Below are positions 8,236 to 17,419 of a DNA stretch of 56,211 nucleotides, in pieces (positions within the stretch are counted from its first letter, which is position 1; each line of letters starts with the position of its first letter). Source of the stretch: Defluviibacillus sp043739385 (lineage in GTDB: Bacteria > Pseudomonadota > Gammaproteobacteria > Burkholderiales > Burkholderiaceae_C). The DNA lies in assembly GCA_043739385.1 (NCBI GenBank), contig JAYUED010000040.1, forward strand, positions 1-56,211. Direction: 5' to 3'. The notes under the pieces are model-generated. The model saw only the letters and a program-made list of their open reading frames with translations, was not told where the DNA came from and did no database searches. Position numbers and translations under genes: made by a program.

Positions 8236-10146
8236 TTACCGGGCTACGGTCTGCAAGAGAGTGTCAAAAATAGCCTGAGCTACTTGCAGAATTTTGGCCG
8301 ATGCTTGATAAGACTGCTGGTACTGCAACAACTTGGCCGCTTCTTCGTCCAGGTTAACGCCCGACACACTGGTCGATGCAGTTTGTGCATTTGATGCAAT
8401 CACCGTGGACAGTGCCGAGGCCGATTTGGCCCCCTGTACCGCTGTGCCTACCGTGGCCAGTGCCGTGGCATAGGAGTCGCCCAACGACACCCCGCCGAGC
8501 AGAGGCGTATGGATGTCGGCGCTCGCTTGGAAAGACTGCAGCGTCACTGCATCCCCGGCAGCGGGCGTACCCGCAAGCGTAAGAGACCAGCCGTTGTAGC
8601 TGATGACGCCAGCAGGTGGGCCAACGGGGGGGTAAACCTGCCCTGTCAAATTGCCAGTACCGTCGCCGCTCACGTTATAGGTGGTAGGGCTTGTGAAGGT
8701 AATGGTGACGGGGCTTGTTAAATAAGGGTTGGTCTGGGCTGCGGTGGTCGCACCTTGTTGGGGGCCTGATAATGCTGTTACCGTCAAGCCAGGGACTGCG
8801 GTTGTGCCGCTGTTTTGGGTACCAAAGGCAATTGATAAAGGCGTTGCAGCCAGTTTTTGAGGTGATGTGATGGCCGTGCTTAATTGAGCCGCAGTCGCTC
8901 CGGGTTTGATGGTGAATTTGTCACCTGCATTGGCGGTACCTGAACCCATAGAGAAGTTCAAGCCATCGACCGTGACTGGAATGGCACTGAACGCGAATTG
9001 TGTACCGTCTGACATTCGGGTAATAGTGCCTGTCGCCGCACCTGTAAAGGCCACCCCATAGTCCGAAGGTTGCAACCCATTGCCTGTTGGGTCGTTTACG
9101 GTAGCCTGTACCAGGGCGGTTGAGCTGTTGTAGGGGCTGGCCGTGCCTTTGAATGTGGGAATGGTGAACAGTACGCCAGCCGGTGCGCCATTCGCATCCA
9201 GGCCCAGCCTGTGTTGGTTGTTCAGCACATTGGCAACGCCCAGCGCCATGCGACCCACCGTATTGCGCGCGTCGTTCAAATCTTGTGCTTGAAATCGCAG
9301 AAGCCCAGACAACTCACCGCCTCCGATCTGCTGGAAATTCAATCCAATGTCTTGTCCTGATTGGCTTATGACCAAGCTTTTGAGCTTGTTGTCTGTAGTG
9401 CCGGGGATCAGCTTGAGTTTGGATGCGGTGCCGCCCAGAACAATCGGCTGCCCACCAGCAATGAACACGCCAACTGTGCCGTCTTTCGCGGTAATTGTGC
9501 TGGTTTGCACGTACTGGTTCATTGTGTTGATGAGGTTGTCGCGTTGGTCCAGCAGATCGTTGGGGGCTTGACCGCTGCTGCTCATGCTCAGAATTTGCTG
9601 GTTGACTGATGCAATCTGGGTCGCCAAGCTGTTGATTTTCGTCACGGCGGAGTCCATTTGGGCGTTCGCCTGGGTTTGCAGGTCGTCCATTTGGCTGGAG
9701 GTGGCGTTGAAGCGCGCCGTAAGGTCATTGACGCGTGCCAGTAGCGCGGTTCGGGCGGTCACGTCCTTGGGCGTACTTGCCAGATCGGTGAAGGCGCTAT
9801 ACACATTGCTCACAGCTGCGCCCAGGCCGGTAGTCCCAATCGGGAACAGCTTTTCCATCTGGCTTAGGTATTGGGCGCGCATGCTGTCTGACGCGCTGGT
9901 GGCCTTGGCGAGCGTGGCATTGGTGGCTAAGAAATCGCTATGGGTCCGGGCCACAGTGGTCACGTCTACGCCTCTTCCCACGTAACCATTTCCAGTGAAC
10001 TGGGCTAAGCTTTCGGTCTGCACCGTCGCTTGACGCGAGTAACCAGGTGTATTGACGTTGGCAATGTTGTGCCCGGTCGTCGCCATCGCGGCTTGGTTGG
10101 CCAGCAGTGCGCTGGTACCAATGTTCATCAAGCTGAATGAGCCCAT
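8236..10146 (-). CDS. flgK: flagellar hook-associated protein 1
   Basis: 636 residues, normal for a larger FlgK. The start region MNIGTSALLANQAAMATTGHN and the NIANVNTPGYSRQ motif identify the rod/hook-type N-terminus. The C-terminus (GVNLDEEAAKLLQYQQSYQASAKILQVAQ) is the matching helix that packs in the axial tube. Residues about 330-560 form a Thr/Gly-rich surface insertion. It caps the hook as the first junction ring. The ATG at 10146 has AAGGA upstream; an internal ATG seven codons in is an alternative start. Located 28 bases after flgJ in the flg operon. Confidence 0.96.
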   Translation of the reverse strand: MGSFSLMNIGTSALLANQAAMATTGHNIANVNTPGYSRQATVQTESLAQFTGNGYVGRGVDVTTVARTHSDFLATNATLAKATSASDSMRAQYLSQMEKLFPIGTTGLGAAVSNVYSAFTDLASTPKDVTARTALLARVNDLTARFNATSSQMDDLQTQANAQMDSAVTKINSLATQIASVNQQILSMSSSGQAPNDLLDQRDNLINTMNQYVQTSTITAKDGTVGVFIAGGQPIVLGGTASKLKLIPGTTDNKLKSLVISQSGQDIGLNFQQIGGGELSGLLRFQAQDLNDARNTVGRMALGVANVLNNQHRLGLDANGAPAGVLFTIPTFKGTASPYNSSTALVQATVNDPTGNGLQPSDYGVAFTGAATGTITRMSDGTQFAFSAIPVTVDGLNFSMGSGTANAGDKFTIKPGATAAQLSTAITSPQKLAATPLSIAFGTQNSGTTAVPGLTVTALSGPQQGATTAAQTNPYLTSPVTITFTSPTTYNVSGDGTGNLTGQVYPPVGPPAGVISYNGWSLTLAGTPAAGDAVTLQSFQASADIHTPLLGGVSLGDSYATALATVGTAVQGAKSASALSTVIASNAQTASTSVSGVNLDEEAAKLLQYQQSYQASAKILQVAQAIFDTLLQTVAR

Positions 10147-10174
10147 ATCCGTTCCTTACCCTTGGTGCGGCATG

Positions 10175-11104
10175 TCAGGTCTGCACCCGCTGCAAATTCA
10201 GCGATGTGTTGATGGCACGACTCAATTTGGCGGCGTACTGCGGGTCTGTGGCATACCCGGCGCGTTGCAGGCCAGTGGCGAAGGCCTGGGCTGAGCCGGT
10301 TTGCTGGCGTGCCTGAGCGTAGCGAGGGCTTTCGTTGATTAACTTGGCATAGTCACGGAAAGACTCTTCATAAGAGCCATAGGCGCGGAACTTAGCCACA
10401 GTTTTTTTGGCTTCGCCGTTCACGTATTCAGTGGTGGTGACCTGTGCGACTTTACCTGTCCAGCCTGAGCCCGCTTTGATGCCGAACAAGTTGAAAGAGG
10501 TGGATCCGTCCGCGTTTTTAATTTCTTGGCGGCCCCAGCCAGTTTCGTGCCCAGCTTGCCCAATCATGAAGCCTGCAGGCAGACCGCTCGTTTTTTCAAC
10601 CTCTTGGGCCGCTGCGGTGTGGCGCTGCACAAAGTTAGCTTGCCTTGTACTTGCGTTGCCTGTCACGGTGGGTGTGTAGTTGGGAATGTTGGAGCTATCG
10701 CCAGCAGCCGATGTCTTATCAGTCTTGGTTGTAGGGTTGGACAGCGTGGACTGGCCGTCACCGCCGCCATTTTGTTTTGAAAGCTGTTTTGCAATCAACT
10801 CTGACAAACCGCCGGGTAAGCCCGACATGCTGACGGCCATTTGCTGGTCAAGCAGATCAGTACCCAGGTCCCCGCCTGCGCTGTCCAGCATGCCGGATTT
10901 CATAGTGGCTTCGCGCATGCTTTTGATCAGCTCTCGCATGAACAGCGATTCAAACTGCTTAGCTGCTTCTTTGACTGCTGCCGGGCTGCTGTTGCCCGCG
11001 TCCAGCTTCAGCGCGTTCAGTGACCGTGCATCGGCGGCCAGTGCGTTGGACGATACTGAAGATGAGAGCGAAGACAGCGACGAGGAAGAAGCAGAGATCG
11101 CCAT
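10175..11104 (-). CDS. flgJ: flagellar rod assembly protein and peptidoglycan hydrolase
   Basis: 309 residues with two domains. Residues about 35-105 are the rod-capping part (EAAKQFESLFMRELIKSMREA, DLLDQQMAVSMSG). Residues about 155-305 are the glucosaminidase-type muralytic domain, with GQAGHETGWG holding the likely catalytic Glu and FNLFGIKAGSGW. It scaffolds rod growth in the periplasm and opens the cell wall for it. The two-domain form is the one known from enterics and many betaproteobacteria. The ATG lies one base past the flgI stop, and its GGAGGT ribosome binding site is inside the end of flgI, so translation is probably coupled. Confidence 0.96.
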   Translation of the reverse strand: MAISASSSSLSSLSSSVSSNALAADARSLNALKLDAGNSSPAAVKEAAKQFESLFMRELIKSMREATMKSGMLDSAGGDLGTDLLDQQMAVSMSGLPGGLSELIAKQLSKQNGGGDGQSTLSNPTTKTDKTSAAGDSSNIPNYTPTVTGNASTRQANFVQRHTAAAQEVEKTSGLPAGFMIGQAGHETGWGRQEIKNADGSTSFNLFGIKAGSGWTGKVAQVTTTEYVNGEAKKTVAKFRAYGSYEESFRDYAKLINESPRYAQARQQTGSAQAFATGLQRAGYATDPQYAAKLSRAINTSLNLQRVQT

Positions 11105-11105
11105 T

Positions 11106-12272
11106 TCAAATCACCTCCAGCTCCGCGTTCAAAGCGCCTGCGGCCTTGATGGCTTGCAAAATTGCCAGCATGTCTTGCGGCGTGGCACCCAATGCATTGA
11201 GCGCTCTAACCACATCGGCCAGTTGCGCTGCTGCGGGGAGTTGGATCAAGCCACCAGGCTCTTGGCGGATTTGAATATTGCTCTTCTCTGCCACCACAGT
11301 TTGTCCGCCAGTGGAGAGTGCGTTAGGTTGGCTGATGACTGGCGTCGTGCTAATACTGATCGTCAAATTACCGTGCGCAATGGCGCAGGGGTTGAGTGTG
11401 ACGGCCTGGTTCAGCACGATAGAGCCGGTGCGGGCGTTGATGACCACCTTGGCTGAGGGAATTGATGCTTCCAGTGAGATTTCTTCAATTTCCGCTAAAA
11501 ATGACACCCGTGCATCCGCATCGGTGGGGGCTTGCACCTGTACCGTACGGCCATCCAGCGCACGGGCTTTACCTTCGCCCATTTTGAGGTTCACTGCTGC
11601 TGCTACGCGTTTGGCAGTTTGAAAATCCGTAGCGTTCAGCCCCAGGCTGATAGTGGTGCCTTCTTGCATGGGCGACGGTACGCCGCGCTCGACCTGGGCT
11701 CCATCAGGGATACGTCCTGCGCTCAGGTGGTTAACTTGAACTTTGCTGCCTCCCGCAGAAGCCCCTGCGCCAGCAATCACCAAATTTCCCTGCGCCAGTG
11801 CATAAATCTGTCCGTCCACACCTTTGAGTGGCGTAGAAATCAAGGTGCCGCCTTTGAGCGATTTGGAATTGCCAATCGACGACACATTCACATCGACAAA
11901 CTGTCCTGGCTGTGCAAATGCGGGTAGCTGAGCGGTGACCAGTACGGCGGCCACATTCTTCAATTGAGGTGCCGTAGTGCCTGGGGGCAGGGTGATACCC
12001 ATCTGCGCCAAATAGTTGCTCAAGCTTTGGGAGGTGTAAGGCATCTGGGTTGTCTGGTCACCCGTGCCGTCCAGGCCCACCACAAGGCCATAACCGGTCA
12101 ACTGGTTGCTGCGAACGCCCTGTACAGCGGCTATTTCTTTGATGCGTACCGCGTAAGAGACGGTAGGACACAGCAGCGCTGCGCACTGCACAGCAACCAC
12201 CGCCATGCCCAACGCCTGCCTGGCTGTGCGGGGCAGCCAAATCAGGTTTTTTAGGGATACGGTGGATTTCAT
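11106..12272 (-). CDS. flgI: flagellar P-ring protein
   Basis: 388 residues. An N-terminal signal peptide (about 1-41, with a Trp/Leu/Val/Ala core and Ala-rich end) is followed by the family's mature start, RIKEIAAVQGVRSNQLTGYGLVVGLDGTGD. The C-terminus has the ADVVRALNALGATPQDMLAILQAIKAAGAL segment. FlgI forms the bushing ring around the rod in the peptidoglycan layer. It follows flgH after a 127-base gap that contains short tandem repeats, unusual inside this otherwise compact operon. The ribosome binding site is weak (AAGAG). Confidence 0.96.
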   Translation of the reverse strand: MKSTVSLKNLIWLPRTARQALGMAVVAVQCAALLCPTVSYAVRIKEIAAVQGVRSNQLTGYGLVVGLDGTGDQTTQMPYTSQSLSNYLAQMGITLPPGTTAPQLKNVAAVLVTAQLPAFAQPGQFVDVNVSSIGNSKSLKGGTLISTPLKGVDGQIYALAQGNLVIAGAGASAGGSKVQVNHLSAGRIPDGAQVERGVPSPMQEGTTISLGLNATDFQTAKRVAAAVNLKMGEGKARALDGRTVQVQAPTDADARVSFLAEIEEISLEASIPSAKVVINARTGSIVLNQAVTLNPCAIAHGNLTISISTTPVISQPNALSTGGQTVVAEKSNIQIRQEPGGLIQLPAAAQLADVVRALNALGATPQDMLAILQAIKAAGALNAELEVI

Positions 12273-12317
12273 GGAGACGCTCTTAAGTTAGAGAGGTTAG
12301 GACGGCGAGTAAGGTTA

Positions 12318-12350
12318 GGAGAAGCCTAGGAGAAGCTTAGGAATAGGCTA
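12318..12350. repeat. three imperfect 11-base tandem repeats between flgH and flgI
   Basis: Three adjacent units are readable on the plus strand: GGAGAAGCCTA (12318-12328), GGAGAAGCTTA (12329-12339) and GGAATAGGCTA (12340-12350). A further degenerate unit, GAGTAAGGTTA, precedes them at 12307-12317. They lie in the 127-base non-coding spacer between flgH and flgI. The 11-base period is one DNA turn. Function unknown. Confidence 0.75.
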
Positions 12351-12399
12351 AAAATTACCTAGTCGATAAACCTGTGGCTTAAACTTATTTTGGGACAAC

Positions 12400-13128
12400 T
12401 TAAAACGGCATAACGTTCAAAAAGAACCGTGACAACCAGCCAATTGCTTGGGCTTCGTCTTGCTGGCCACGCCCGCGGGACTGGATACGGGCGTTGGCGA
12501 CCTGTGTCGATGAGATCAGGCTACCAAGCTGGATGTCGCGCGGGTTCACCGTACCGGAGAAGCGTAATACGTCTACGTTCTGGTTCACGCCGACTTGCTT
12601 TTCGCCCACCACCACCAGGTGACCGTTGGGCAGGACTTCGACCACCGTGGCGGTGATGGCGCCTGAGAACGTGTTGCTGCTTTCGGTGCCACCTTTGCCT
12701 TCAAACGTGTTGGCCGATGTGGCCCCCACTCCCAGTTTGCCCAGCGTGCCCGCATTTATGAAGGGCAGGGCGGTAATGCCAGCGGAGGTGGCGCCGGTGC
12801 GGCCCACCGTAGAGGTAGATTTTTGCGTGGCGCTGATGTTTTCCACGATGGTGATGGTGACGGTGTCGCCCACCAAGCGGGCACGACGGTCTTCAAAGGC
12901 GGGGCGAAAGCTGGCGTTTTGGAACAGACTGCCTGTGTTTGGAGTTGCTATAGCCGCTGCACTGGGGTAAGTCTGCGTGGCTGGGCGAGCTGGCACTGCC
13001 TCGACCAAGTCCACCTTGGGGGCTTGGGGCAACATTTGGCAGGCGGTACAGGCTAGCGCCAGGAAAGAAATAGTCCAGCGCAGGAAGTTTTGGCAGTCTT
13101 TACTGTCTGTGGTTTTTCGATTCAGCAT
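12400..13128 (-). CDS. flgH: flagellar L-ring lipoprotein
   Basis: 242 residues from the ATG at 13128, whose A is shared with the flgG stop (TGATG), giving coupled translation; a GTG one codon upstream is an alternative. A hydrophobic N-terminal signal leads to ALACTACQM, the likely lipoprotein Cys. The mature part contains SLFQNASFRPAFEDRRARLVGDTVTITI and NVDVLRFSGTVNPRDIQ, both FlgH signatures, and ends in RFFLNVMPF. It assembles the outer-membrane ring of the basal body. The spacer after it carries tandem repeats. Confidence 0.95.
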   Translation of the reverse strand: MLNRKTTDSKDCQNFLRWTISFLALACTACQMLPQAPKVDLVEAVPARPATQTYPSAAAIATPNTGSLFQNASFRPAFEDRRARLVGDTVTITIVENISATQKSTSTVGRTGATSAGITALPFINAGTLGKLGVGATSANTFEGKGGTESSNTFSGAITATVVEVLPNGHLVVVGEKQVGVNQNVDVLRFSGTVNPRDIQLGSLISSTQVANARIQSRGRGQQDEAQAIGWLSRFFLNVMPF

Positions 13129-13910
13129 CACAGCTGCCCCAGTTTTTGCAGCATTTGATCTGAGGTCTGGATGGCTTTGGAGTTCATCTCATAGGCGCGT
13201 TGGGTCTGGATCATCGTTACCAGTTCTTGCACCACGTTCACATTGGATGTTTCCAAAAAACCCTGCTGCATCGTACCCAAGCCGTTGGTGCCCGCCACAC
13301 CGGTCACGGGAGTCCCCGAAGCCACCGTTTCAGCAAAGAGGTTTTGCCCGCGTGGCTCCAATCCAGCCGGATTGATGAAGTTCGCCAAGCTCAGAATGCC
13401 CACCGTTTGGGGCGCAGTTATGCTGGGCAGGGTGACGCTGACGGTGCCGTCGGCGCCAATCGTCACACTCTGGGCGTTTTGCGGGATAGTTATGGGGCCG
13501 TTCACCACATGACCCGTGGATGTGACCATCTGTCCGGCGGCGTTCACCTGAAACTGCCCATCGCGGCTGTAGCCCAAGGTGCCATCGGGCATTTGTACCT
13601 GGAAGAAACCGTTGCCCTGTATGGCCACATCCAGCTTGTTACCCGACTGCTGCAAGCTGCCCTGTGCGAATGAGCGGCTGGTGGCGACCGTGCGCACGCC
13701 CAGGCCCACTTGCAAGCCGGTGGGCAACTGCGATTGCTCGGTGCTGTTGGAGCCAACTTGACGCAGGTTTTGGTAAATCAAGTCTTCAAACACGGCGTTG
13801 GCGCGCTTGAACCCGTTGGTCGATACGTTAGCCAGGTTGTTAGAGATTACGTCCAGCTGCATTTGCTGGGCTTCCATGCCGGTTTTGGAGATCCAGAGGG
13901 AGTTGATCAT
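13128..13910 (-). CDS. flgG: flagellar distal rod protein
   Basis: 260 residues, the exact family length. The start MINSLWISKTGMEAQQ, the SNNLANVSTNGFKR rod signature, and the C-terminal NVNVVQELVTMIQTQRAYEMNSKAI are diagnostic. FlgG forms the distal rod and is exported through the flagellar apparatus. The ATG has AAAGGA upstream. It ends overlapping flgH. The 102-base gap to flgF is AT-rich and contains a perfect 7-base inverted repeat. Confidence 0.97.
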   Translation of the reverse strand: MINSLWISKTGMEAQQMQLDVISNNLANVSTNGFKRANAVFEDLIYQNLRQVGSNSTEQSQLPTGLQVGLGVRTVATSRSFAQGSLQQSGNKLDVAIQGNGFFQVQMPDGTLGYSRDGQFQVNAAGQMVTSTGHVVNGPITIPQNAQSVTIGADGTVSVTLPSITAPQTVGILSLANFINPAGLEPRGQNLFAETVASGTPVTGVAGTNGLGTMQQGFLETSNVNVVQELVTMIQTQRAYEMNSKAIQTSDQMLQKLGQL

Positions 13911-13937
13911 GGTAATTTCCTTTGGTTTATGCTGTCC

Positions 13938-13966
13938 ATGTCATTTTTGCCGCTTGCGCATGACAT
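13938..13966. repeat. inverted repeat in the flgF-flgG gap
   Basis: ATGTCAT at 13938-13944 is matched by ATGACAT at 13960-13966 with 15 bases between. It lies in an AT-rich 102-base gap upstream of flgG. It may be a transcript hairpin or a protein site for an internal promoter; nothing more can be said from the sequence. Confidence 0.4.
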
Positions 13967-14012
13967 ATCTACATTGTTTGCTATTGAATAAAGAGCAATA
14001 TAAAAACCGTAA

Positions 14013-14750
14013 TTAACGGTTACCTAGCAGCTGGCTGGCCGACTTATCGTTGGCCTCTGCGCTTTGTATTAAACGCATTTGGGCTTCAAATTGCCGAGCG
14101 ACCTGGATCATGCCGACCATGGTTTCCACCGGATTCACGTTAGAGCCTTCAAGTGCCCCTACCTCGACACGGCCTGTGGGGTCAGCGTTCATGGGGTCGC
14201 CACTGCTTGTGCGGAACAAGCCGTCTGCACCACGTTTGAGCGGGTCTTCAGGTGTGGGCTTAATCAGCTTGATTTTGCCCAGCGTAGTGGGCGGTTGCCC
14301 AGGCTGTTTGGCTGACACTACGCCGTCGTTACCCAGACTGAGTTCTGAGCCTGCTGGGGCGACCAAGGGGGCTCCGCCATCGGACAGCACGGGTAGGCCA
14401 TTGCTGTTAACGATAGTGCCGTCAGTGGCAACATCCATTGCGCCATTGCGGGTGTAGGCTTCGGTACCGTCTAGCGCTTGCACGGCAAACCAGGCGTTCT
14501 CGCGTGCCATAGCGTCCATTGGACGGTTAGTGCGTTGCACGCTGCCAGATTTGTCCAGATAGCCTGCGGTGGCCTCAACTGCGAGCACGCGGGTGCTGGC
14601 ACCATCGCCTTGCAAAGGGTCGGCGCGAAAGGTTGACATCTCTGCCCGAAAGCCGTTTGTCGAGACGTTGGCGAGGTTGTTAGAGAGCACTGCCTGACGC
14701 TGTGATGCGGCGTTGGCGCCGCTCATGGCGGTGTAGATCAGGCGGTCCAT
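14013..14750 (-). CDS. flgF: flagellar proximal rod protein
   Basis: 245 residues. MDRLIYTAMSGANAASQRQ and LSNNLANVSTNGFRAEM form the N-terminal rod helix, and GSNVNPVETMVGMIQVARQFEAQMRLIQ the C-terminal one. FlgF is part of the proximal rod, with FlgB and FlgC. It lies between flgE and flgG, the standard order. The start has a modest purine-rich site (AAAGAGACTCC). Confidence 0.96.
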   Translation of the reverse strand: MDRLIYTAMSGANAASQRQAVLSNNLANVSTNGFRAEMSTFRADPLQGDGASTRVLAVEATAGYLDKSGSVQRTNRPMDAMARENAWFAVQALDGTEAYTRNGAMDVATDGTIVNSNGLPVLSDGGAPLVAPAGSELSLGNDGVVSAKQPGQPPTTLGKIKLIKPTPEDPLKRGADGLFRTSSGDPMNADPTGRVEVGALEGSNVNPVETMVGMIQVARQFEAQMRLIQSAEANDKSASQLLGNR

Positions 14751-14822
14751 GGAGGAGTCTCTTTAAAGATTAACTAATGAATGAAGAGTGAAGAGTGAGT
14801 AAAGGACCAAAGCTATTCAAAC

Positions 14823-16223
14823 TTAGCGCAAGTTCACCAGCGTGGACATGATCTGGTCTTGCGTTTTGATGGTTTGCGCATTGGCTTGGTAGACCCGCTG
14901 CGCTGTCATCATGTTGACCAGTTCGACAGTCAAATCGACGTTCGATTCTTCTAGCGCACCAGACTGCAGCACGCCCAAGCTACCTTCACCCGGGGTGTTG
15001 CGTACCGGATCGCCCGAGGCGTTAGTTTGCGCCCACTGGTTCCCGCCTAGCGATTGCAGGCCATTGGTGTTGCGGAAGGTGGCGAGCTCCAACTGGCCAG
15101 CCGCTTTGGTTTTTCCATTGGAGTAGCGGGCCGTCAAGATGCCATTGCTCTCGATGGTGACGCCTGTTAGCTTCCCGGGGGCGTTGCCGTCAATATCCGC
15201 TTTGGTGACGCCGAAGTTTTCACCAAACTGGGTGAAGGCCGCCAAATTAAGAGACATGGGGGAAATGATTTCTGACAGTCCTCCTGTAGTCAAGGTGACT
15301 GCGGGAATTTTGATTGCACTGACAGTTGCATTCGTCGTGTTGGCGGCAACGGCTGTCTGCACGCCAGCAGCGTAGGTGTAGGCTGTCACATCGCCTGCCC
15401 CTGCTGTGCCTACAGGACTCCCTCCGTTAACGGGAAAGGTGACGGTTGCCAAGGGCGACATGGCCGTCACAGGTTGGTAGGTGGGGTTTGGCGCTGCGGT
15501 CTTTTCGTTGATAGACTGACCGTTTGCTGTGGCATAGACGTTCCAAGTGTCCGCACCGGCCTTTTGAAAATAGTAGGTCATCGTGACCGGTTGCCCTTTG
15601 ATGTCGTAGACCGTTGTCGAGGTGGCGTTGTTGTAGGTCGTCGGGTCCTGGATGTTGACCTTGGCAGCTGCAGGCGCAGGTGGCGTAGTGGGTGGCACTG
15701 TAGCGGCAACCGACGTGATGGCGACACGTGAATCTAAATTAAGCTCCATTACCGTTGCGGTAGAGGGCGCAGGGTCAACGCCCGCTGTGGGCAGCTGAAC
15801 AGCCGCAGCACTGCCCGGCAAAATTTTGCCTGCAGCGTTAGCTGTATAGCCCATGAGCTTCAGGCCCTGGTTGTTGACCAGGTAGCCGTCTTTGTCCAGT
15901 TTGAACTGGCCATTACGGGTGTATTGCGTCGGATTTTTGTTGTCTGTGACCTCGAAGAACCCCCCGCCGTTAATGGCAATATCGGTAGCGTTGCCGGTGG
16001 AGCTGATGCTGCCTTGGGTGAACTGCTGGGCAATAAAACCAGGATTTACCCCAATGCCAGGGGCGTTGGTGCTGCCCCCGCTGAAGGATGTCGAGTACAG
16101 GTCGGCAAATTCTGCCCGAGATGCCTTAGCGCCTACTGTGTTGGCGTTAGCGATGTTATTACCGATCACCTCCAGATTGCGGGCTGATGCATTGAGTCCG
16201 GATAAACCTTGTTGAAAGCTCAT
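14823..16223 (-). CDS. flgE: flagellar hook protein
   Basis: 466 residues, within the range for hook proteins. The N-terminus MSFQQGLSGLNASARNLEV with GNNIANANTVGAKASRAEFAD, and the C-terminus ESNVDLTVELVNMMTAQRVYQANAQTIKTQD, are hook signatures. The middle (about 140-330) is Ala/Thr/Pro-rich and forms the outer domains. FlgE polymerises into the universal joint under the FlgD cap. AAGGAAACC precedes the ATG. It follows flgD in the flg operon. Confidence 0.97.
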   Translation of the reverse strand: MSFQQGLSGLNASARNLEVIGNNIANANTVGAKASRAEFADLYSTSFSGGSTNAPGIGVNPGFIAQQFTQGSISSTGNATDIAINGGGFFEVTDNKNPTQYTRNGQFKLDKDGYLVNNQGLKLMGYTANAAGKILPGSAAAVQLPTAGVDPAPSTATVMELNLDSRVAITSVAATVPPTTPPAPAAAKVNIQDPTTYNNATSTTVYDIKGQPVTMTYYFQKAGADTWNVYATANGQSINEKTAAPNPTYQPVTAMSPLATVTFPVNGGSPVGTAGAGDVTAYTYAAGVQTAVAANTTNATVSAIKIPAVTLTTGGLSEIISPMSLNLAAFTQFGENFGVTKADIDGNAPGKLTGVTIESNGILTARYSNGKTKAAGQLELATFRNTNGLQSLGGNQWAQTNASGDPVRNTPGEGSLGVLQSGALEESNVDLTVELVNMMTAQRVYQANAQTIKTQDQIMSTLVNLR

Positions 16224-16313
16224 GATGGTTTCCTTGGGTGAGGCTATGGGCGAAGAAAATAGAATGGGTGGATGAGTTCGGGGAATCGGTACAACTACGC
16301 GACTTTTGGCGTG

Positions 16314-16973
16314 CTACAGCACTGCCTTGACGGTGCTGTAGGCCACCGAAGGGCTGTTGGCCAAATCAATCTGCAAGCCACTGGTGCCGGTGCTTACAGA
16401 GATCACTTTGTCGCGTATCAGTGGCGTAGCCGCTACGGTTTGCGTACCGTTCACCGCTGTGACTTTGAAAGTCAAATTACCGGTGCTGGTGTATTTGCTC
16501 AGATCCGATTCAAAGTTATGGCGGCCAGCGGTCAAGGAGCCCAGATTGATGGATTTCACCACTGCACCGCTGGCATCTGAGATATCTACGGTTACGCTGG
16601 CAGCAGATTCTGCGAGTGACAATGCTCCCACGCCAGTAGTGCCATTTTTGGTCAGAGTGGAGCCATCAGCTACCACCTCATGCCCAACCAAGTTAGCGCC
16701 TTGCAGCATCTGCAAGGCAGAAAATTGGTTCACCATGCTGGTCACGGTTTGGTTCAGTTGCTGAATGCCGCTAACGGTGTTGATCTGCGCCAGCTGGGTC
16801 GTCATTTGCGCGTTATCCATTGGGTTCATTGGATCTTGGTTGTTCAGCTGGGCCACCAGCAGCTTCAAAAATCGGTCTTGCGACTGCGCCGGGTCCATGT
16901 TCGCCGCAGTGCTGTTGCTTGAGGCGGGCGTGGTGGAGGTGCTTGTGATGGGGTTGGTAACGGCGGAAACCAT
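16314..16973 (-). CDS. flgD: flagellar hook cap / hook assembly scaffold
   Basis: 219 residues from the ATG at 16973, chosen because GAAAGG lies seven bases upstream; a TTG five codons earlier is less likely. Residues about 30-75 contain the conserved RFLKLLVAQLNNQDPMNPMDN and MTTQLAQINTVSGIQQLN that identify FlgD. The remainder resembles the Ig-like and Tudor-like cap domains. It caps the growing hook and is discarded later. It lies between flgC and flgE. Confidence 0.95.
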   Translation of the reverse strand: MVSAVTNPITSTSTTPASSNSTAANMDPAQSQDRFLKLLVAQLNNQDPMNPMDNAQMTTQLAQINTVSGIQQLNQTVTSMVNQFSALQMLQGANLVGHEVVADGSTLTKNGTTGVGALSLAESAASVTVDISDASGAVVKSINLGSLTAGRHNFESDLSKYTSTGNLTFKVTAVNGTQTVAATPLIRDKVISVSTGTSGLQIDLANSPSVAYSTVKAVL

Positions 16974-17006
16974 GGTGTGGCCTTTCAATGACTTAAGTTA
17001 TTGGCC

Positions 17007-17411
17007 TTACTGGCCCATTTGTAGCGTTTTGAGCAGCAGTGTTTTAGCTGTATTCATCACTTCCACATTGTTTTGGTAGGAGCGTGAGGCGGAAATCATG
17101 TTCACCATCTCATCGACCGGATTCACGTTGGAATGGGTCACGTAGCCCTGTGCGTCCGAAGATGGATGGCTGGGGTCATAGGTTTTACGAAATGGATCTT
17201 GGCTTTCCCGTACCGATTCAACCCGCACACCAGCAGAACCTTCTGAACCTACAGGAATGGTTTGGAAAGTGACTTGCCGCGCCTTGTAACCCTGGCCGTT
17301 TGGCCCAGCGACGGCATCGGCATTAGCCAAGTTACTGGCGACCACATTGAGCCGCTGTGCTTGGGCGCTGATGGCGCTACCCGATACGTTAAAAATAGAA
17401 AACATGGACAT
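17007..17411 (-). CDS. flgC: flagellar proximal rod protein
   Basis: 134 residues from the ATG at 17411 (MSMFSIFNVSGSAISAQAQRL), the normal FlgC start. GAGG lies six bases upstream, while an in-frame GTG at 17423 overlaps the flgB stop and is less likely. The ASNLANADAVAGPNGQGYKARQV and HSNVNPVDEMVNMISASRSYQNN segments are diagnostic. It builds the proximal rod with FlgB and FlgF. Confidence 0.96.
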   Translation of the reverse strand: MSMFSIFNVSGSAISAQAQRLNVVASNLANADAVAGPNGQGYKARQVTFQTIPVGSEGSAGVRVESVRESQDPFRKTYDPSHPSSDAQGYVTHSNVNPVDEMVNMISASRSYQNNVEVMNTAKTLLLKTLQMGQ

Positions 17412-17419
17412 ATCAAACC

